Assembly (NCBI RefSeq): GCF_019145475.1
Contig: NZ_JAHTKI010000001.1
Location: forward strand, 496,001 to 560,000
From: Pseudomonas botevensis
GTDB lineage: Bacteria; Pseudomonadota; Gammaproteobacteria; Pseudomonadales; Pseudomonadaceae
Length of the DNA: 64,000 nt
Direction of reading: 5' to 3'
Each line of letters opens with the position of its first letter. The first letter of the stretch is position 1. The position numbers and the translations under genes are program-made. Of the stretch, positions 17,186-26,109 are shown in pieces. The notes below the pieces were generated by a model. It made no database searches and was not told where the DNA came from. It saw only the letters and a list, made by a program, of their open reading frames with translations.

Positions 17186-18685
17186 CTAACTTGCCACAAA
17201 CCCGGTATCCGCGCGACACGTCTGCCCGGACGGGTTGATGACTGGAGCATCCACTGGCTGTGGCAGCGGCAGTTGCTCGACCGTCGGGCCGACGCTGATC
17301 ACTCGCCATTGCTCATCGGACCAATGCCGGTCCAGCGCGGCTTTGATTTGCTTGAGCGTCAGTCGCTGCACCTGCTCCATGAAGTAATCCAGATCAAGGG
17401 GCAGCTCATGGCGATTGATCTGCACCAGACGTTCGAGAATCTGCTGATTGCTGGCGCTGTCCACGACACTGGTATTGGCCAGGCGTCGCTTGAGGTGGTC
17501 GAGTTCTGCCTGGGTCGGGCCATCGCGTAAATAGTCGCTGAACATCGACCGCACTAACGCCGCCGTCTCGCGGGTGAACTGCGGGCTGGTGTGCAGGCTG
17601 ATCGTGGTCATTCCGCTTTGCGCCCAGTCTTCCGTACGGGCTTTGGCGCCGTACACCAGGCCACGTTTTTGCCGCAGTTCGTTGATCAGGCGCGAGTTGT
17701 TGCCGTTGCCGAACATCAGTGTCGCCGCATACAGCGCGGGGTAATCCTGATGCTGGCGCGAGACGGCGGGTTGCCCGAGCAGCAGGTACGTCTGTTCCTG
17801 TTCGCGCTCGACATGACTTTCTTTGACCGTGCCGGTCGGTTTGGCTGATGCGAGGGCTGGACTCGCGGGGGTGTCGGGCAGTGCGTCGGCAATCTGCCGG
17901 CTGATGGCCTGAGCCTGCTCCAGCGTCAGGTCGCCCACCAGGGTGATTTGCGCATGGCGCGCCGAGTAGGCTTGGCGGTGGAAGTCTTGCACGGCCTGGC
18001 GGGTGATCAGATCCAGGCTCGCTTGGGTTCCATAGATCGAATGGGCGAACGGCGTTTCGGGAACCAGAAGCGCCTGGAGGCGCAGGGCGGCAATGATCTC
18101 CGGTTGTCGGGCCGTGGTCAGCAGGCGGCCACGCAGTTCGTTCTTGACCCGAATCAAACCGTCTGCGGACAGTGACGGCTGGCCGAGAATCCGGGTGAAA
18201 AGTTGCAGGGCCGGTGCGCTTTTCTCAGGGTCGCTGAGGCTGCGCAGGGAGTAACTCGCGCGCTCCTGATCCAGTTTCATGCCCAACCTGGCGCCGACGC
18301 CATCGAAGGTTTCACTGATGGCCGTGTAATCGGCCTTGCCGGCCACGCCTTCGTTGAGCAGGCTGAATGTCACGCCGGCCAGGCTGGGCGAGGTGACGTC
18401 GCGGGTGCTGCCGGCGGCGAAGCTAACATGGACATCGAACATCGGCGCTTGCGTGGTGCGGATGAACAGGATCTTGGTGCCGCTGCGGGTTTTCCAGCCC
18501 TTGATGGTCAATGGCCGTGGCGTGGGGCGAATGCCTTGCGCTTCCCGCAGCGATTGCAGGCGTGGTGCGGGGAATCCGGCTGGCGCGGTAAGCGCGTGAT
18601 CGGCCGTCGCCGGTTCGGCGCTCAGGCAGGTAATCAGCACCAGCGAGAACAAGGCGATTCGCGGGTCATGGAGGCATTTATTCAT
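17186..18685 (-). CDS. M16-family peptidase homologue lacking the HxxEH motif
   Basis: A 499-residue exported protein (signal-like stretch ALFSLVLITCLSAEPATA) with the two M16 domains of bacterial processing-peptidase type, but no HxxEH zinc motif in its N-terminal domain, where the family has it. It retains features of the C-terminal partner such as RLINELRQKRGLVYGAKA. It overlaps the HxxEH-positive gene by 8 bp (ATGAATAA) and has AAGGAGG before its ATG. Such pairs usually work as a heterodimer, this subunit supplying substrate-binding elements. Substrate unknown. Confidence 0.85.
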   Translation of the reverse strand: MNKCLHDPRIALFSLVLITCLSAEPATADHALTAPAGFPAPRLQSLREAQGIRPTPRPLTIKGWKTRSGTKILFIRTTQAPMFDVHVSFAAGSTRDVTSPSLAGVTFSLLNEGVAGKADYTAISETFDGVGARLGMKLDQERASYSLRSLSDPEKSAPALQLFTRILGQPSLSADGLIRVKNELRGRLLTTARQPEIIAALRLQALLVPETPFAHSIYGTQASLDLITRQAVQDFHRQAYSARHAQITLVGDLTLEQAQAISRQIADALPDTPASPALASAKPTGTVKESHVEREQEQTYLLLGQPAVSRQHQDYPALYAATLMFGNGNNSRLINELRQKRGLVYGAKARTEDWAQSGMTTISLHTSPQFTRETAALVRSMFSDYLRDGPTQAELDHLKRRLANTSVVDSASNQQILERLVQINRHELPLDLDYFMEQVQRLTLKQIKAALDRHWSDEQWRVISVGPTVEQLPLPQPVDAPVINPSGQTCRADTGFVAS

Positions 18686-20024
18686 GGCCGGCCTCCTTCA
18701 CCAGAACATGGGCCGTGCTCAGGCGCTCACGGGTCAGATACGTCTCGGCGGTCCGACGAATGTCGGCGGGTGTCACTTTCTTCAGCTCCTCGATGTCCTG
18801 GTCCAGCAGTTGCCAGGGCAGGCCGCTGCTTTCCAGCAAGGCCAGTTGATGGGCGGTGTGTTCGATGAAGTCCCGGGTATAAATCTGCCGCGCGATCAAT
18901 TGGGTTCGGGCGCGCTCCAGTTCGTCTGCGCCAGGCGCGGTGGCGCGCAGTTCGTCGAGCATTTGCCAGATTCGCGTTTGCGCCGCATCCAGGCTGGCGG
19001 TATTCGAGTCAGTGAGTCGGGCGGTGAGTGTCAGCAGGCTGTCGCCTCGGGTGTGCGGGGTGTAGTCGGCCTCGACTTTGCTGAACAGGCCTTCCTGGAA
19101 TTGCAGACGCTTTTGCAGGCGCGCGCTGGGCGAACCCGCCAGCAGCATCTCGATCAGACGCAGGGCGTATACCGTGCGGCTTGCCGTAGCGGTGACCTGC
19201 CCCGGCACATTGAAGGCCATGATCAACTCGGGCGCGTGGACGGGGAGGTGAAGTGTCACCTGGCGTTCGCCCGGCTCGGGCAACTCGCGCATCGGCTGCA
19301 TTGCCGGAAAGGGTCGACTGGCGATTGCGCCGAACCAGCGCCTGGCCAACGGTTTGACCTGCTCGAGGGTCACGTCACCGACGATCACCAGCACCGCGTT
19401 GCCGGGGGCGTAGCGCGATTGATACCAGTCGCGCAGATCGCTGGCGGTCAGGCGGTACAGGTCGTTCATCCAGCCGATGACCGGCGTGCGCAGGCCGCTG
19501 GAGGGGAAGGCCAGGGTCGAGAGGCGTTCGAGGGCGGTTTCCATCGGGTCGTCGTCCACCCGCAGGCGGCGCTCTTCACGGATCACCGCCATTTCGGGGA
19601 TCAGCTCTTCGGTGCGCAGGTGCGCGGTCGACATCAGGTCGGCCATCAATTCGAAGGCGACCCCCAGATACTGCGTCGCCAGCGTCTGGTGATACGCGGT
19701 CACATGCTGGCCGGTGAAGGCATTTTCCGCAGCGCCCAGTGATTCAAGAATGGCCGCGGCCTCTCCTGAACACAGCTTGCTGCTGCCTTTGTAAAGCATG
19801 TGTTCCAGGGCATGGGACAGGCCGGTGTGGCCGGGGGATTCGTCGCTCGAACCGACCTTGAACCAGAGCTGCGTGGTCACCAGCGGCGCGCGGTGATCTT
19901 CGCGCACGATGACCTTCAGGCCGTTGTCCAGCATAAAGTCGTGGGTGGGAGGGGTGGGGGTCGCCAGCGCCAACAGCGGGGTCAGCGCCAGAACTAGCAG
20001 CATCCTGCTGCACAAGGTATCCAT
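18678..20024 (-). CDS. M16-family zinc metallopeptidase (catalytic subunit)
   Basis: A 448-residue periplasmic-type protein with a signal peptide (LLVLALTPLLALA) and the inverted zinc motif HALEH in HTGLSHALEHMLYKGS; the third zinc ligand is expected in EERRLRVDDDP. It pairs with the HxxEH-negative gene that follows. It is the second such pair in the window, similar in order and length to the pair at 20733-23571, which suggests duplication around rsmD. Confidence 0.9.
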   Translation of the reverse strand: MDTLCSRMLLVLALTPLLALATPTPPTHDFMLDNGLKVIVREDHRAPLVTTQLWFKVGSSDESPGHTGLSHALEHMLYKGSSKLCSGEAAAILESLGAAENAFTGQHVTAYHQTLATQYLGVAFELMADLMSTAHLRTEELIPEMAVIREERRLRVDDDPMETALERLSTLAFPSSGLRTPVIGWMNDLYRLTASDLRDWYQSRYAPGNAVLVIVGDVTLEQVKPLARRWFGAIASRPFPAMQPMRELPEPGERQVTLHLPVHAPELIMAFNVPGQVTATASRTVYALRLIEMLLAGSPSARLQKRLQFQEGLFSKVEADYTPHTRGDSLLTLTARLTDSNTASLDAAQTRIWQMLDELRATAPGADELERARTQLIARQIYTRDFIEHTAHQLALLESSGLPWQLLDQDIEELKKVTPADIRRTAETYLTRERLSTAHVLVKEAGHE

Positions 20025-20088
20025 GGGGGATTCGTCCTCAGTGGGTTACGGAAATTCGCAAGCCACTGTGACGATTGCCCGACGCGGA

Positions 20089-20112
20089 TGTGCGGTAGTT
20101 ATCTACCACACA
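20089..20112 (-). other. Stem-loop between rsmD and the second M16 pair
   Basis: TGTG-C-GGTAG, loop TTAT, CTACC-A-CACA forms a 9-bp stem with one central mismatch, 25 bp after the rsmD stop. It may limit read-through into the second M16 pair; no U-tract is present. Confidence 0.35.
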
Positions 20113-20136
20113 GCCGTTGTTGCCCATCGGGACGGA

Positions 20137-20733
20137 TTACGCGCCGCGCTGCCACAGTGCGTAGAACACCTGCCCGGATTTCTGCTCGCGGTGCAGACGC
20201 CAGTTGCCCGGCAGGCCGAGGGTCGATGGCGCGGTTTCGCTTTCGGTGTAGATCCATGCGTCAGCGGCCAGCCATTGGCGCTCTTCCAGCAGCGTGCAGG
20301 CGGCGGGCAGCAGGTTCTGGTTGAACGGCGGGTCGAGGAACACCAGGTCGAACGCGGTGGCTTCCTGGGTTTCCAGATAACGCAGTGCATCGGCGGTCTG
20401 CACCTGGCCGGTGGTGCAGCGCAGGGTGCCGAGGTGTTCTTTGAGGCTCGACACGGCGACGTGACTGGCATCCAGCGCCACGCCCATGGCCGCGCCACGG
20501 GACAGCGCTTCGAGGAAGATCGCCCCGCTGCCGGCGAACGGATCGAGCACCTTGGCCCCGGCCACGTACGGCGCGAGCCAGTTGAACAGGGTTTCGCGCA
20601 CGCGATCCGGCGTCGGGCGCAGGCCCTGGACGTCCGGGAAGCTCAGTTTGCGACTGCGCCATTCGCCGCCGATGATGCGCAGCTGGTTCACGCCGTTGTG
20701 TTGTTTGGGTGCAGGCTTTCTTGGACTGGCCAT
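20137..20733 (-). CDS. rsmD: 16S rRNA (guanine(966)-N2)-methyltransferase
   Basis: A 198-residue SAM-dependent methyltransferase that modifies G966 of 16S rRNA in the assembled 30S subunit. It has RIIGGEWRSRKL, the RPTPDRVRETLFNWL stretch, SAM-binding VLDPFAGSGAIFLEAL and the catalytic DPPF motif in LVFLDPPFNQN. Its ATG overlaps the stop of the upstream M16 gene by one base (TAATG), so it is translationally coupled to the M16 pair. Confidence 0.95.
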   Translation of the reverse strand: MASPRKPAPKQHNGVNQLRIIGGEWRSRKLSFPDVQGLRPTPDRVRETLFNWLAPYVAGAKVLDPFAGSGAIFLEALSRGAAMGVALDASHVAVSSLKEHLGTLRCTTGQVQTADALRYLETQEATAFDLVFLDPPFNQNLLPAACTLLEERQWLAADAWIYTESETAPSTLGLPGNWRLHREQKSGQVFYALWQRGA

Positions 20734-22223
20734 TAATGCTCCGGAACCCCGAGCGGCTGCTCGGCAGGTTTATCAGATGGGGCCGGTAACGGCTTTTGCG
20801 GCACGGTCGGGCCAGCGCTGACGATGACCAGTTTGTCCGTGCTCAAGTGTTTGTTCAGGGCATCCTTGACCTGCTCGACGGTCAGGCTCTGGGACTGACG
20901 CATGAAGTCATCCAGGTAGCTCAGCGGCAGATTGTAGAAGCCCATGGCGCCGAGCTGGCCGACGATGTCGGCGTTGCTCGCCGTGGACAGCGGGAAGCTG
21001 CCGGCCAGTTCGCGTTTGGCGTCGTCGAGTTCTTTCTGGGTCGGGCCGGTCTTCAGGTAATCGGCGAGTACGTCCTGCACCAGTTTCAGGGTGCCCTCGC
21101 TCATTTCCGCGCGGGTCTGCAGGTTGATCATGAACGGCCCGCGCACCTGCATCGGGCTGAACGCCGAATACACGCCGTAGGCCAGGCCACGCTTCTCGCG
21201 CACTTCGCTCATCAGACGGGTGCCGAAACCGCCACCGCCGAGGATCTGGTTGCCCATCGACAGGGCGGCGTAGTCCGGGTCGTCACGGTCGATGCCCAGT
21301 TGCGCGATCATCAGGTTGGTCTGCTTCGACGGGAACTCGATATGGCCGACGCTGGCCTTCGGCTCCTGCGGCTGGGCGATCTTCACCAGCGCCGGGCCTT
21401 TCGGCAGGGCGGCGGAGACCTGGTTGGCAATCGCCTCGGCTTCGGCGCGGGACAAATCACCCACCAGTGCAATCACCGCGTTGCCGGCGGCGTAAGCCCT
21501 GGCATGGAACTCACGCAGTTGCGCCAGGGTGATCTTCGGCACGCTTTGCGCGCTGCCATCGCTGGAATGGGCATACGGGTGCTCGCCATACAGACGCTTC
21601 ATCAGCTCGAGGCTGGCGAGTTTGCCGGGGTTCTGTTTCTGGTATTCGAACCCGGCAAGCATCTGGTTTTTGATGCGCGCGAAGGAGTCGGCGGGGAAGG
21701 TCGGTTTGCCCACCACTTCCGAGAACAGTTTCAGTGCCGGCTCGCGCTGCTCGGCGGCGCTCAGGCTGCGCAGCGAAGCGATGGCCATGTCCTTGTAGGC
21801 GCCGTTGCCGAAGTCCGCACCGAGGCTTTCGAAGCCCTGGGCGATGGCGCTGACGTCTTTGCCGGCCACGCCTTCGTTGAGCATGGCGTTGGTCAGCAGG
21901 GCCAGGCCCGGCGCGTTGCCGTCCTGGCTGCTGCCGGCGGAAAAGATCAGGCGCATGTCGAACATCGGCAGCTCGCGCGCCTCGACGAACAGCACCTTGG
22001 CGCCTTCGGCAGTGTTCCAGGTCTGCACGTCGAGCTTGCGGCTGCTCGGTGTCTTGCCGTCGAGCTCGGCCAGGGATTGCAGTTTCTGGCTGGACTTGGC
22101 GTTATCCAGCGCTTCACTGGCCTTGGTGTTGTCGCTTGGCGCCAGGTAGAACGCGGCGGCGCCGATCACCGCCACGGCAATCAGGCCGAGCAGCAACAGA
22201 CGTGGGGTTTTGCGCTCACTCAT
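20733..22223 (-). CDS. M16-family peptidase homologue lacking the HxxEH motif (rsmD-linked)
   Basis: A 496-residue exported protein with a single N-terminal hydrophobic segment (LLLLGLIAVAVIGAAAFYL) that may be a signal anchor. The M16 N-terminal domain has no HxxEH; the C-terminal domain has the conserved RLMSEVREKRGLAYGVYS region. The ATG at 22223 is preferred over 22247 because AGGAG lies 8 bp upstream and it overlaps the previous stop by 8 bp (ATGAGTGA). It should form a heterodimer with the product of the next gene upstream. Confidence 0.88.
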   Translation of the reverse strand: MSERKTPRLLLLGLIAVAVIGAAAFYLAPSDNTKASEALDNAKSSQKLQSLAELDGKTPSSRKLDVQTWNTAEGAKVLFVEARELPMFDMRLIFSAGSSQDGNAPGLALLTNAMLNEGVAGKDVSAIAQGFESLGADFGNGAYKDMAIASLRSLSAAEQREPALKLFSEVVGKPTFPADSFARIKNQMLAGFEYQKQNPGKLASLELMKRLYGEHPYAHSSDGSAQSVPKITLAQLREFHARAYAAGNAVIALVGDLSRAEAEAIANQVSAALPKGPALVKIAQPQEPKASVGHIEFPSKQTNLMIAQLGIDRDDPDYAALSMGNQILGGGGFGTRLMSEVREKRGLAYGVYSAFSPMQVRGPFMINLQTRAEMSEGTLKLVQDVLADYLKTGPTQKELDDAKRELAGSFPLSTASNADIVGQLGAMGFYNLPLSYLDDFMRQSQSLTVEQVKDALNKHLSTDKLVIVSAGPTVPQKPLPAPSDKPAEQPLGVPEH

Positions 22224-23571
22224 GAGTCGTCTCCTGTGGCAGAACATGGGCGACGCTGAGACGTTCGCGGGTGAAATACAGCTTGGCGGCGTTCTGGATG
22301 TCCTGCGGGGTGACGCTTTCCAGATCGGCCAGTTCGGTGTCCATCAGCTTCCACGACAGGCCTACCGTCTCCAGTTGGCCGATGGCGGTGGCCTGGCTGG
22401 TGATCGAGTCGCGCTCGAAGACCAGACCGGCGATCACTTGCGCGCGCACCCGTTCCAGTTCTTCGGCGGACGGCGCGGTGGTTTTCAGCTGTTCCAGCAG
22501 TTTCCACAGGCCGGCTTCAGCCTGGGCCATGGTTTTCTTCTTCTGCGTGTTCGGGGTGGCGGACAGGGTGAACAGGCTATCGCCGCGCGTATAGGCGTCG
22601 TAACTCGACGCGCCGCCGGACACCAGTTCTTCGCCGCGCTCCAGTTGGGTCGGGATGCGACCGCTGTAGCCGCCGTCCAGCAGCGCCGAGATCAGCCGCA
22701 GGGCATTGACCGAGCGTTTGTCTTCGGCGGTGGCGAGACTCGGGACGTTGAAGCCGAGCATCAGGCTCGGCAGTTGCGTCTGCACATGCAGGGTGATCTG
22801 GCGCTCGCCGGGTTCGGCCAGTTCCAGCGGCTTTTTCGCCGGTGGCACGTCGCGTCTGGCGATCGGCCCGAAATAGCGCTGGGCGAGGGTCTTCACTTCG
22901 TCCGGGGTGACGTCGCCGACCACCACCAGCGTGGCGTTGTTCGGTACATACCAGGACTGATACCAGTGACGCAGCTCCTCGACCTTCATCCGGTCGAGGT
23001 CGGCCATCCAGCCGATGGTCGGCGTGTGGTAGCCACTGGCCGGGTAGGCCATCGCCTTGAAGCGCTCGTAGGCCTTGGACATCGGCTTGTCGTCGGTGCG
23101 CAGGCGGCGTTCTTCCTTGATGACCTCGATTTCCTTGGCGAACTCGTCGGCCGGCAGGCGCAGGCTGGCCATGCGGTCGGCTTCCAGTTCGAAGGCCACG
23201 CCCAGGCGATCGCGGGCCAGCACCTGGTAGTAGGCGGTGAAGTCGTCGCTGGTGAATGCGTTTTCTTCGGCGCCGAGATCACGCAGGATCAGCGAGGCTT
23301 CGCCGGGGCCGACTTTCTCGCTGCCCTTGAACATCATGTGTTCGAGGGCGTGAGACAGACCGGTCTGGCCCGGGGTTTCGTAGCTGGAGCCGACCTTGTA
23401 CCAGACCTGCGACACCACCACCGGCGCGCGATGGTCCTCGCGCACGACGACCTTCAGGCCGTTGACGAGGGTGAATTCATGGGTCGGTTGCGGGTCGGCC
23501 GCCAGGGCCGAAAGGGGCAGACAGACTGTGCCGAGCAGCAGGCCGGCAGCGCGGCGGGCTAGAGCATTCAT
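22216..23571 (-). CDS. M16-family zinc metallopeptidase (catalytic, rsmD-linked)
   Basis: A 451-residue exported metallopeptidase. The N-terminus is a signal peptide (LLLGTVCLPLSALA), followed by FTLVNGLKVVVREDHRAPV and the zinc motif HALEH in TGLSHALEHMMFKGS, with EERRLRTDDKP downstream. This is the pair usually found between rsmD and ftsY in Pseudomonas. First gene of the M16-M16-rsmD unit, divergent from ftsY. Confidence 0.92.
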   Translation of the reverse strand: MNALARRAAGLLLGTVCLPLSALAADPQPTHEFTLVNGLKVVVREDHRAPVVVSQVWYKVGSSYETPGQTGLSHALEHMMFKGSEKVGPGEASLILRDLGAEENAFTSDDFTAYYQVLARDRLGVAFELEADRMASLRLPADEFAKEIEVIKEERRLRTDDKPMSKAYERFKAMAYPASGYHTPTIGWMADLDRMKVEELRHWYQSWYVPNNATLVVVGDVTPDEVKTLAQRYFGPIARRDVPPAKKPLELAEPGERQITLHVQTQLPSLMLGFNVPSLATAEDKRSVNALRLISALLDGGYSGRIPTQLERGEELVSGGASSYDAYTRGDSLFTLSATPNTQKKKTMAQAEAGLWKLLEQLKTTAPSAEELERVRAQVIAGLVFERDSITSQATAIGQLETVGLSWKLMDTELADLESVTPQDIQNAAKLYFTRERLSVAHVLPQETTHE

Positions 23572-23673
23572 TCGTTTTTAAACCTGTTGGGCTGCCCGCT
23601 TGGTCTTAGCGTCGGCGGGCGAGAGGGTGCTAGGATACTGATCCGTTTTACCGGCGACCACGCCTATCAGGTT

Positions 23674-23769
23674 TCAAGACTTGATCAGGCTGTATGGGTT
23701 CGCGGCAGAAAGCTGAGGTTTATCGACTAAACTTCGCTTTTTCGCCGAATTTGCCGGTTTGTCCTTCAT
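23674..23769 (-). CDS. Possible 31-residue lysine-rich small protein
   Basis: In the 343-bp gap between the M16 gene and ftsY, a short minus-strand frame starts at ATG 23769 with AAGGA about 9 bp upstream. The peptide starts MKDKPANSAKKRS and ends NPYSLIKS; it is basic and has no membrane segment. The gap also must hold the divergent promoters of ftsY and the M16 operon, so this could be chance. Nothing else is recognised between 23572 and 23914. Confidence 0.3.
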   Translation of the reverse strand: MKDKPANSAKKRSLVDKPQLSAANPYSLIKS

Positions 23770-23914
23770 TGAAACGATTCCTTTGAGGTGCCGCTGGTGC
23801 CTCGACAAAATGTTGCGCGTGAACAAGCTGGGTGAAACACAGTCTGTTCTGCATCGAATATTTATTTGCCGGGGCGCCTGATGGCGCGTCGCTACCGTGA
23901 GATAGCCGTCCTCC

Positions 23915-25441
23915 ATGTTTGGTTCCAACGACGACAAGAAGACCCCAGCTGCGGCTGGCGAGAAGAAAGGCCTGTTCGGATGGCTGCGCAAAAAACCGCA
24001 GGAGCCCGTCGTCGAACAGCCGGCCGCGATTCCTGAGCCCGCCCCGGCGTCCGCTCCCGTAATAGAAGAAGCGCCGGCGCCGGTTGTCCTGCCGATTGCC
24101 GAACCGGTGCTGCAACCGGTGGCCGAGGCTGAACCTGAAAACACTCATGCCGCCGAACTGCCGCTGACCCCGGTTGCCGAGCCCTGGCTGACCTTGCCGG
24201 TGGCGGAAGAACCGGTGGCGCTGGTCGCAGAGGCCGCGCCGCATGTGACCCCGCCGATTCCGGCCCCGGCTGCGTTTGTTGCCGAAGCCGTCGAGATTGC
24301 GCCGGTTGCTCCAGTCGCTGCAGTTGCTGCAGTTGCTGAACCTGCGCCCGTCATCGCCGAACCTGCCGCTGTCGTAGCGGTTGCCCCGGTTGTCGAAATC
24401 GCCGAGCCTGCACCTGCACCTGCACCTGCACCTGCACCTGCACCGGTTGTCGCGGCGCCAGTCGTTGCGCTCGAAACGCCCGCAGAACCGCCGCGTACCG
24501 AGGAAGCCAAAGCCGGTTTCTTCGCCCGCCTCAAGCAAGGCCTGTCCAAGACCAGCGCCAGCATCGGCGAGGGCATGGCCAGCCTGTTCCTCGGCAAGAA
24601 AGCCATCGATGACGATCTGCTCGATGAACTCGAAACCCGTCTGCTGACCGCCGACGTCGGTGTCGAAGCCACGTCGCTGATCATTCAGCGCCTGACCCAG
24701 AAGGTCGCGCGCAAGGAACTGACCGACTCGGATGCCCTGTACAAATCCCTGCAAGCCGAACTGGCCACGATGCTCAAGCCGGTCGAGCAGCCGCTGAAAA
24801 TTGTCTCGCAGAGCAAGCCTTTCGTGATCCTGGTGGTGGGCGTCAACGGCGCCGGCAAGACCACCACCATCGGCAAACTGGCGAAGAAGCTGCAACTGGA
24901 AGGCAAGAAAGTCATGCTCGCCGCCGGTGACACCTTCCGCGCGGCGGCGGTGGAGCAATTGCAGGTCTGGGGCGAGCGCAACAAGATCCCGGTGATCGCC
25001 CAGCACACCGGTGCCGACTCCGCCTCGGTGATCTTCGACGCCGTGCAGGCCGCCAAGGCCCGTGGCATCGACGTGCTGATCGCCGATACCGCCGGTCGTC
25101 TGCACACCAAAGACAACCTGATGGAAGAGCTGAAAAAGGTCCGCCGGGTGATCGGCAAGCTCGACGCCGATGCGCCGCACGAAGTGCTGCTGGTGCTCGA
25201 CGCCGGCACCGGCCAGAACGCCATCAATCAGGCCAAGCAATTCAACCAGACCGTCGAACTGACCGGCCTGGCGCTGACCAAGCTCGACGGCACCGCCAAG
25301 GGCGGGGTGATTTTCGCCCTGGCCAAGCAGTTCGGCCTGCCGATCCGCTACATCGGCGTCGGTGAAGGCATCGACGACCTGCGTACCTTTGAAGCCGAAC
25401 CCTTTGTCCAGGCACTGTTTGCCGAGCGGGAGCGTTCATGA
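23915..25441 (+). CDS. ftsY: Signal recognition particle receptor FtsY
   Basis: A 508-residue SRP receptor GTPase that docks ribosome-SRP complexes at the inner membrane. The N-terminus ([27 protein letters not shown]) is an amphipathic basic anchor, followed by a long Ala/Pro/Glu/Val-rich linker to ~190. The NG domain then shows [18 protein letters not shown] (G1), [18 protein letters not shown] (G3) and [10 protein letters not shown] (G4). First of the ftsY-ftsE-ftsX operon; ftsE overlaps its stop by 4 bp. Confidence 0.97.
   Translation: MFGSNDDKKTPAAAGEKKGLFGWLRKKPQEPVVEQPAAIPEPAPASAPVIEEAPAPVVLPIAEPVLQPVAEAEPENTHAAELPLTPVAEPWLTLPVAEEPVALVAEAAPHVTPPIPAPAAFVAEAVEIAPVAPVAAVAAVAEPAPVIAEPAAVVAVAPVVEIAEPAPAPAPAPAPAPVVAAPVVALETPAEPPRTEEAKAGFFARLKQGLSKTSASIGEGMASLFLGKKAIDDDLLDELETRLLTADVGVEATSLIIQRLTQKVARKELTDSDALYKSLQAELATMLKPVEQPLKIVSQSKPFVILVVGVNGAGKTTTIGKLAKKLQLEGKKVMLAAGDTFRAAAVEQLQVWGERNKIPVIAQHTGADSASVIFDAVQAAKARGIDVLIADTAGRLHTKDNLMEELKKVRRVIGKLDADAPHEVLLVLDAGTGQNAINQAKQFNQTVELTGLALTKLDGTAKGGVIFALAKQFGLPIRYIGVGEGIDDLRTFEAEPFVQALFAERERS
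24407..24444 (+). repeat. CCTGCA hexanucleotide repeat in ftsY
   Basis: Six tandem CCTGCA units plus CC encode a Pro-Ala ladder in the FtsY linker. The unit is 6 bp, so changes in copy number keep frame and only alter linker length. Confidence 0.85.
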
Positions 25442-26109
25442 TTCGTTTCGAACAGGTCGGTAAGCGCTACCCGAACGGTCACGTCGGCTTGCATGAGCTG
25501 AGCTTTCGAGTCCGTCGTGGTGAGTTCCTGTTTGTCACCGGCCACTCCGGCGCCGGCAAGTCCACGCTGTTGCGCCTGCTGCTGGCGATGGAGCGTCCGA
25601 CCAGCGGCAAGCTGCTGCTGGCCGGTCAAGACCTGAGCACCATCAGTAACGCGCAGATTCCGTTCCTGCGCCGGCAGATCGGCGTGGTGTTCCAGAATCA
25701 CCAGTTGCTGTTCGACCGCACGGTGTTCAACAACGTCGCCTTGCCGTTGCAGATTCTCGGGTTGTCCAAGGTGGAAATCGCCAAACGCGTCGATTCGGCG
25801 CTGGATCGCGTGGCGCTGTCGGACAAGGCCGATCTGTACCCCGGTGACCTGTCCACCGGTCAGCAACAGCGCGTCGGCATCGCCCGCGCCATCGTTCACC
25901 GGCCGGCCCTGCTGCTGGCGGACGAACCGACCGGTAACCTCGATCCGCGTCTGGCGGCCGAGATCATGGGGGTGTTCGAAGACATCAACCGCCTGGGCAC
26001 CAGCGTGCTGATCGCCAGTCACGACCTGGCCCTGATTGCGCGGATGCGCCATCGCATGCTGACCCTGCAACGCGGCCGATTGATCGGCGACGGGGAGGCC
26101 GGTGTATGA
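25438..26109 (+). CDS. ftsE: Cell division ATP-binding protein FtsE
   Basis: A 223-residue ABC ATPase that works with FtsX at the septum to control peptidoglycan hydrolysis. Walker A is GHSGAGKST, the signature is LSTGQQQR and Walker B is LLLADEPTGNLD, followed by the H-loop ASHD. It overlaps ftsY and ftsX by 4 bp on each side (ATGA), so the three are translated as one coupled unit. Confidence 0.97.
   Translation: MIRFEQVGKRYPNGHVGLHELSFRVRRGEFLFVTGHSGAGKSTLLRLLLAMERPTSGKLLLAGQDLSTISNAQIPFLRRQIGVVFQNHQLLFDRTVFNNVALPLQILGLSKVEIAKRVDSALDRVALSDKADLYPGDLSTGQQQRVGIARAIVHRPALLLADEPTGNLDPRLAAEIMGVFEDINRLGTSVLIASHDLALIARMRHRMLTLQRGRLIGDGEAGV

Noticed and set aside
24407..24444. CRISPR-like repeat
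   Set aside because: Units are 6 bp with no spacers, and lie inside ftsY.
23720..25240. 506-residue minus-strand frame with Arg-Cys repeats
   Set aside because: Antisense reading of the ftsY Pro-Ala linker repeat; repeats reflect the CCTGCA tract.
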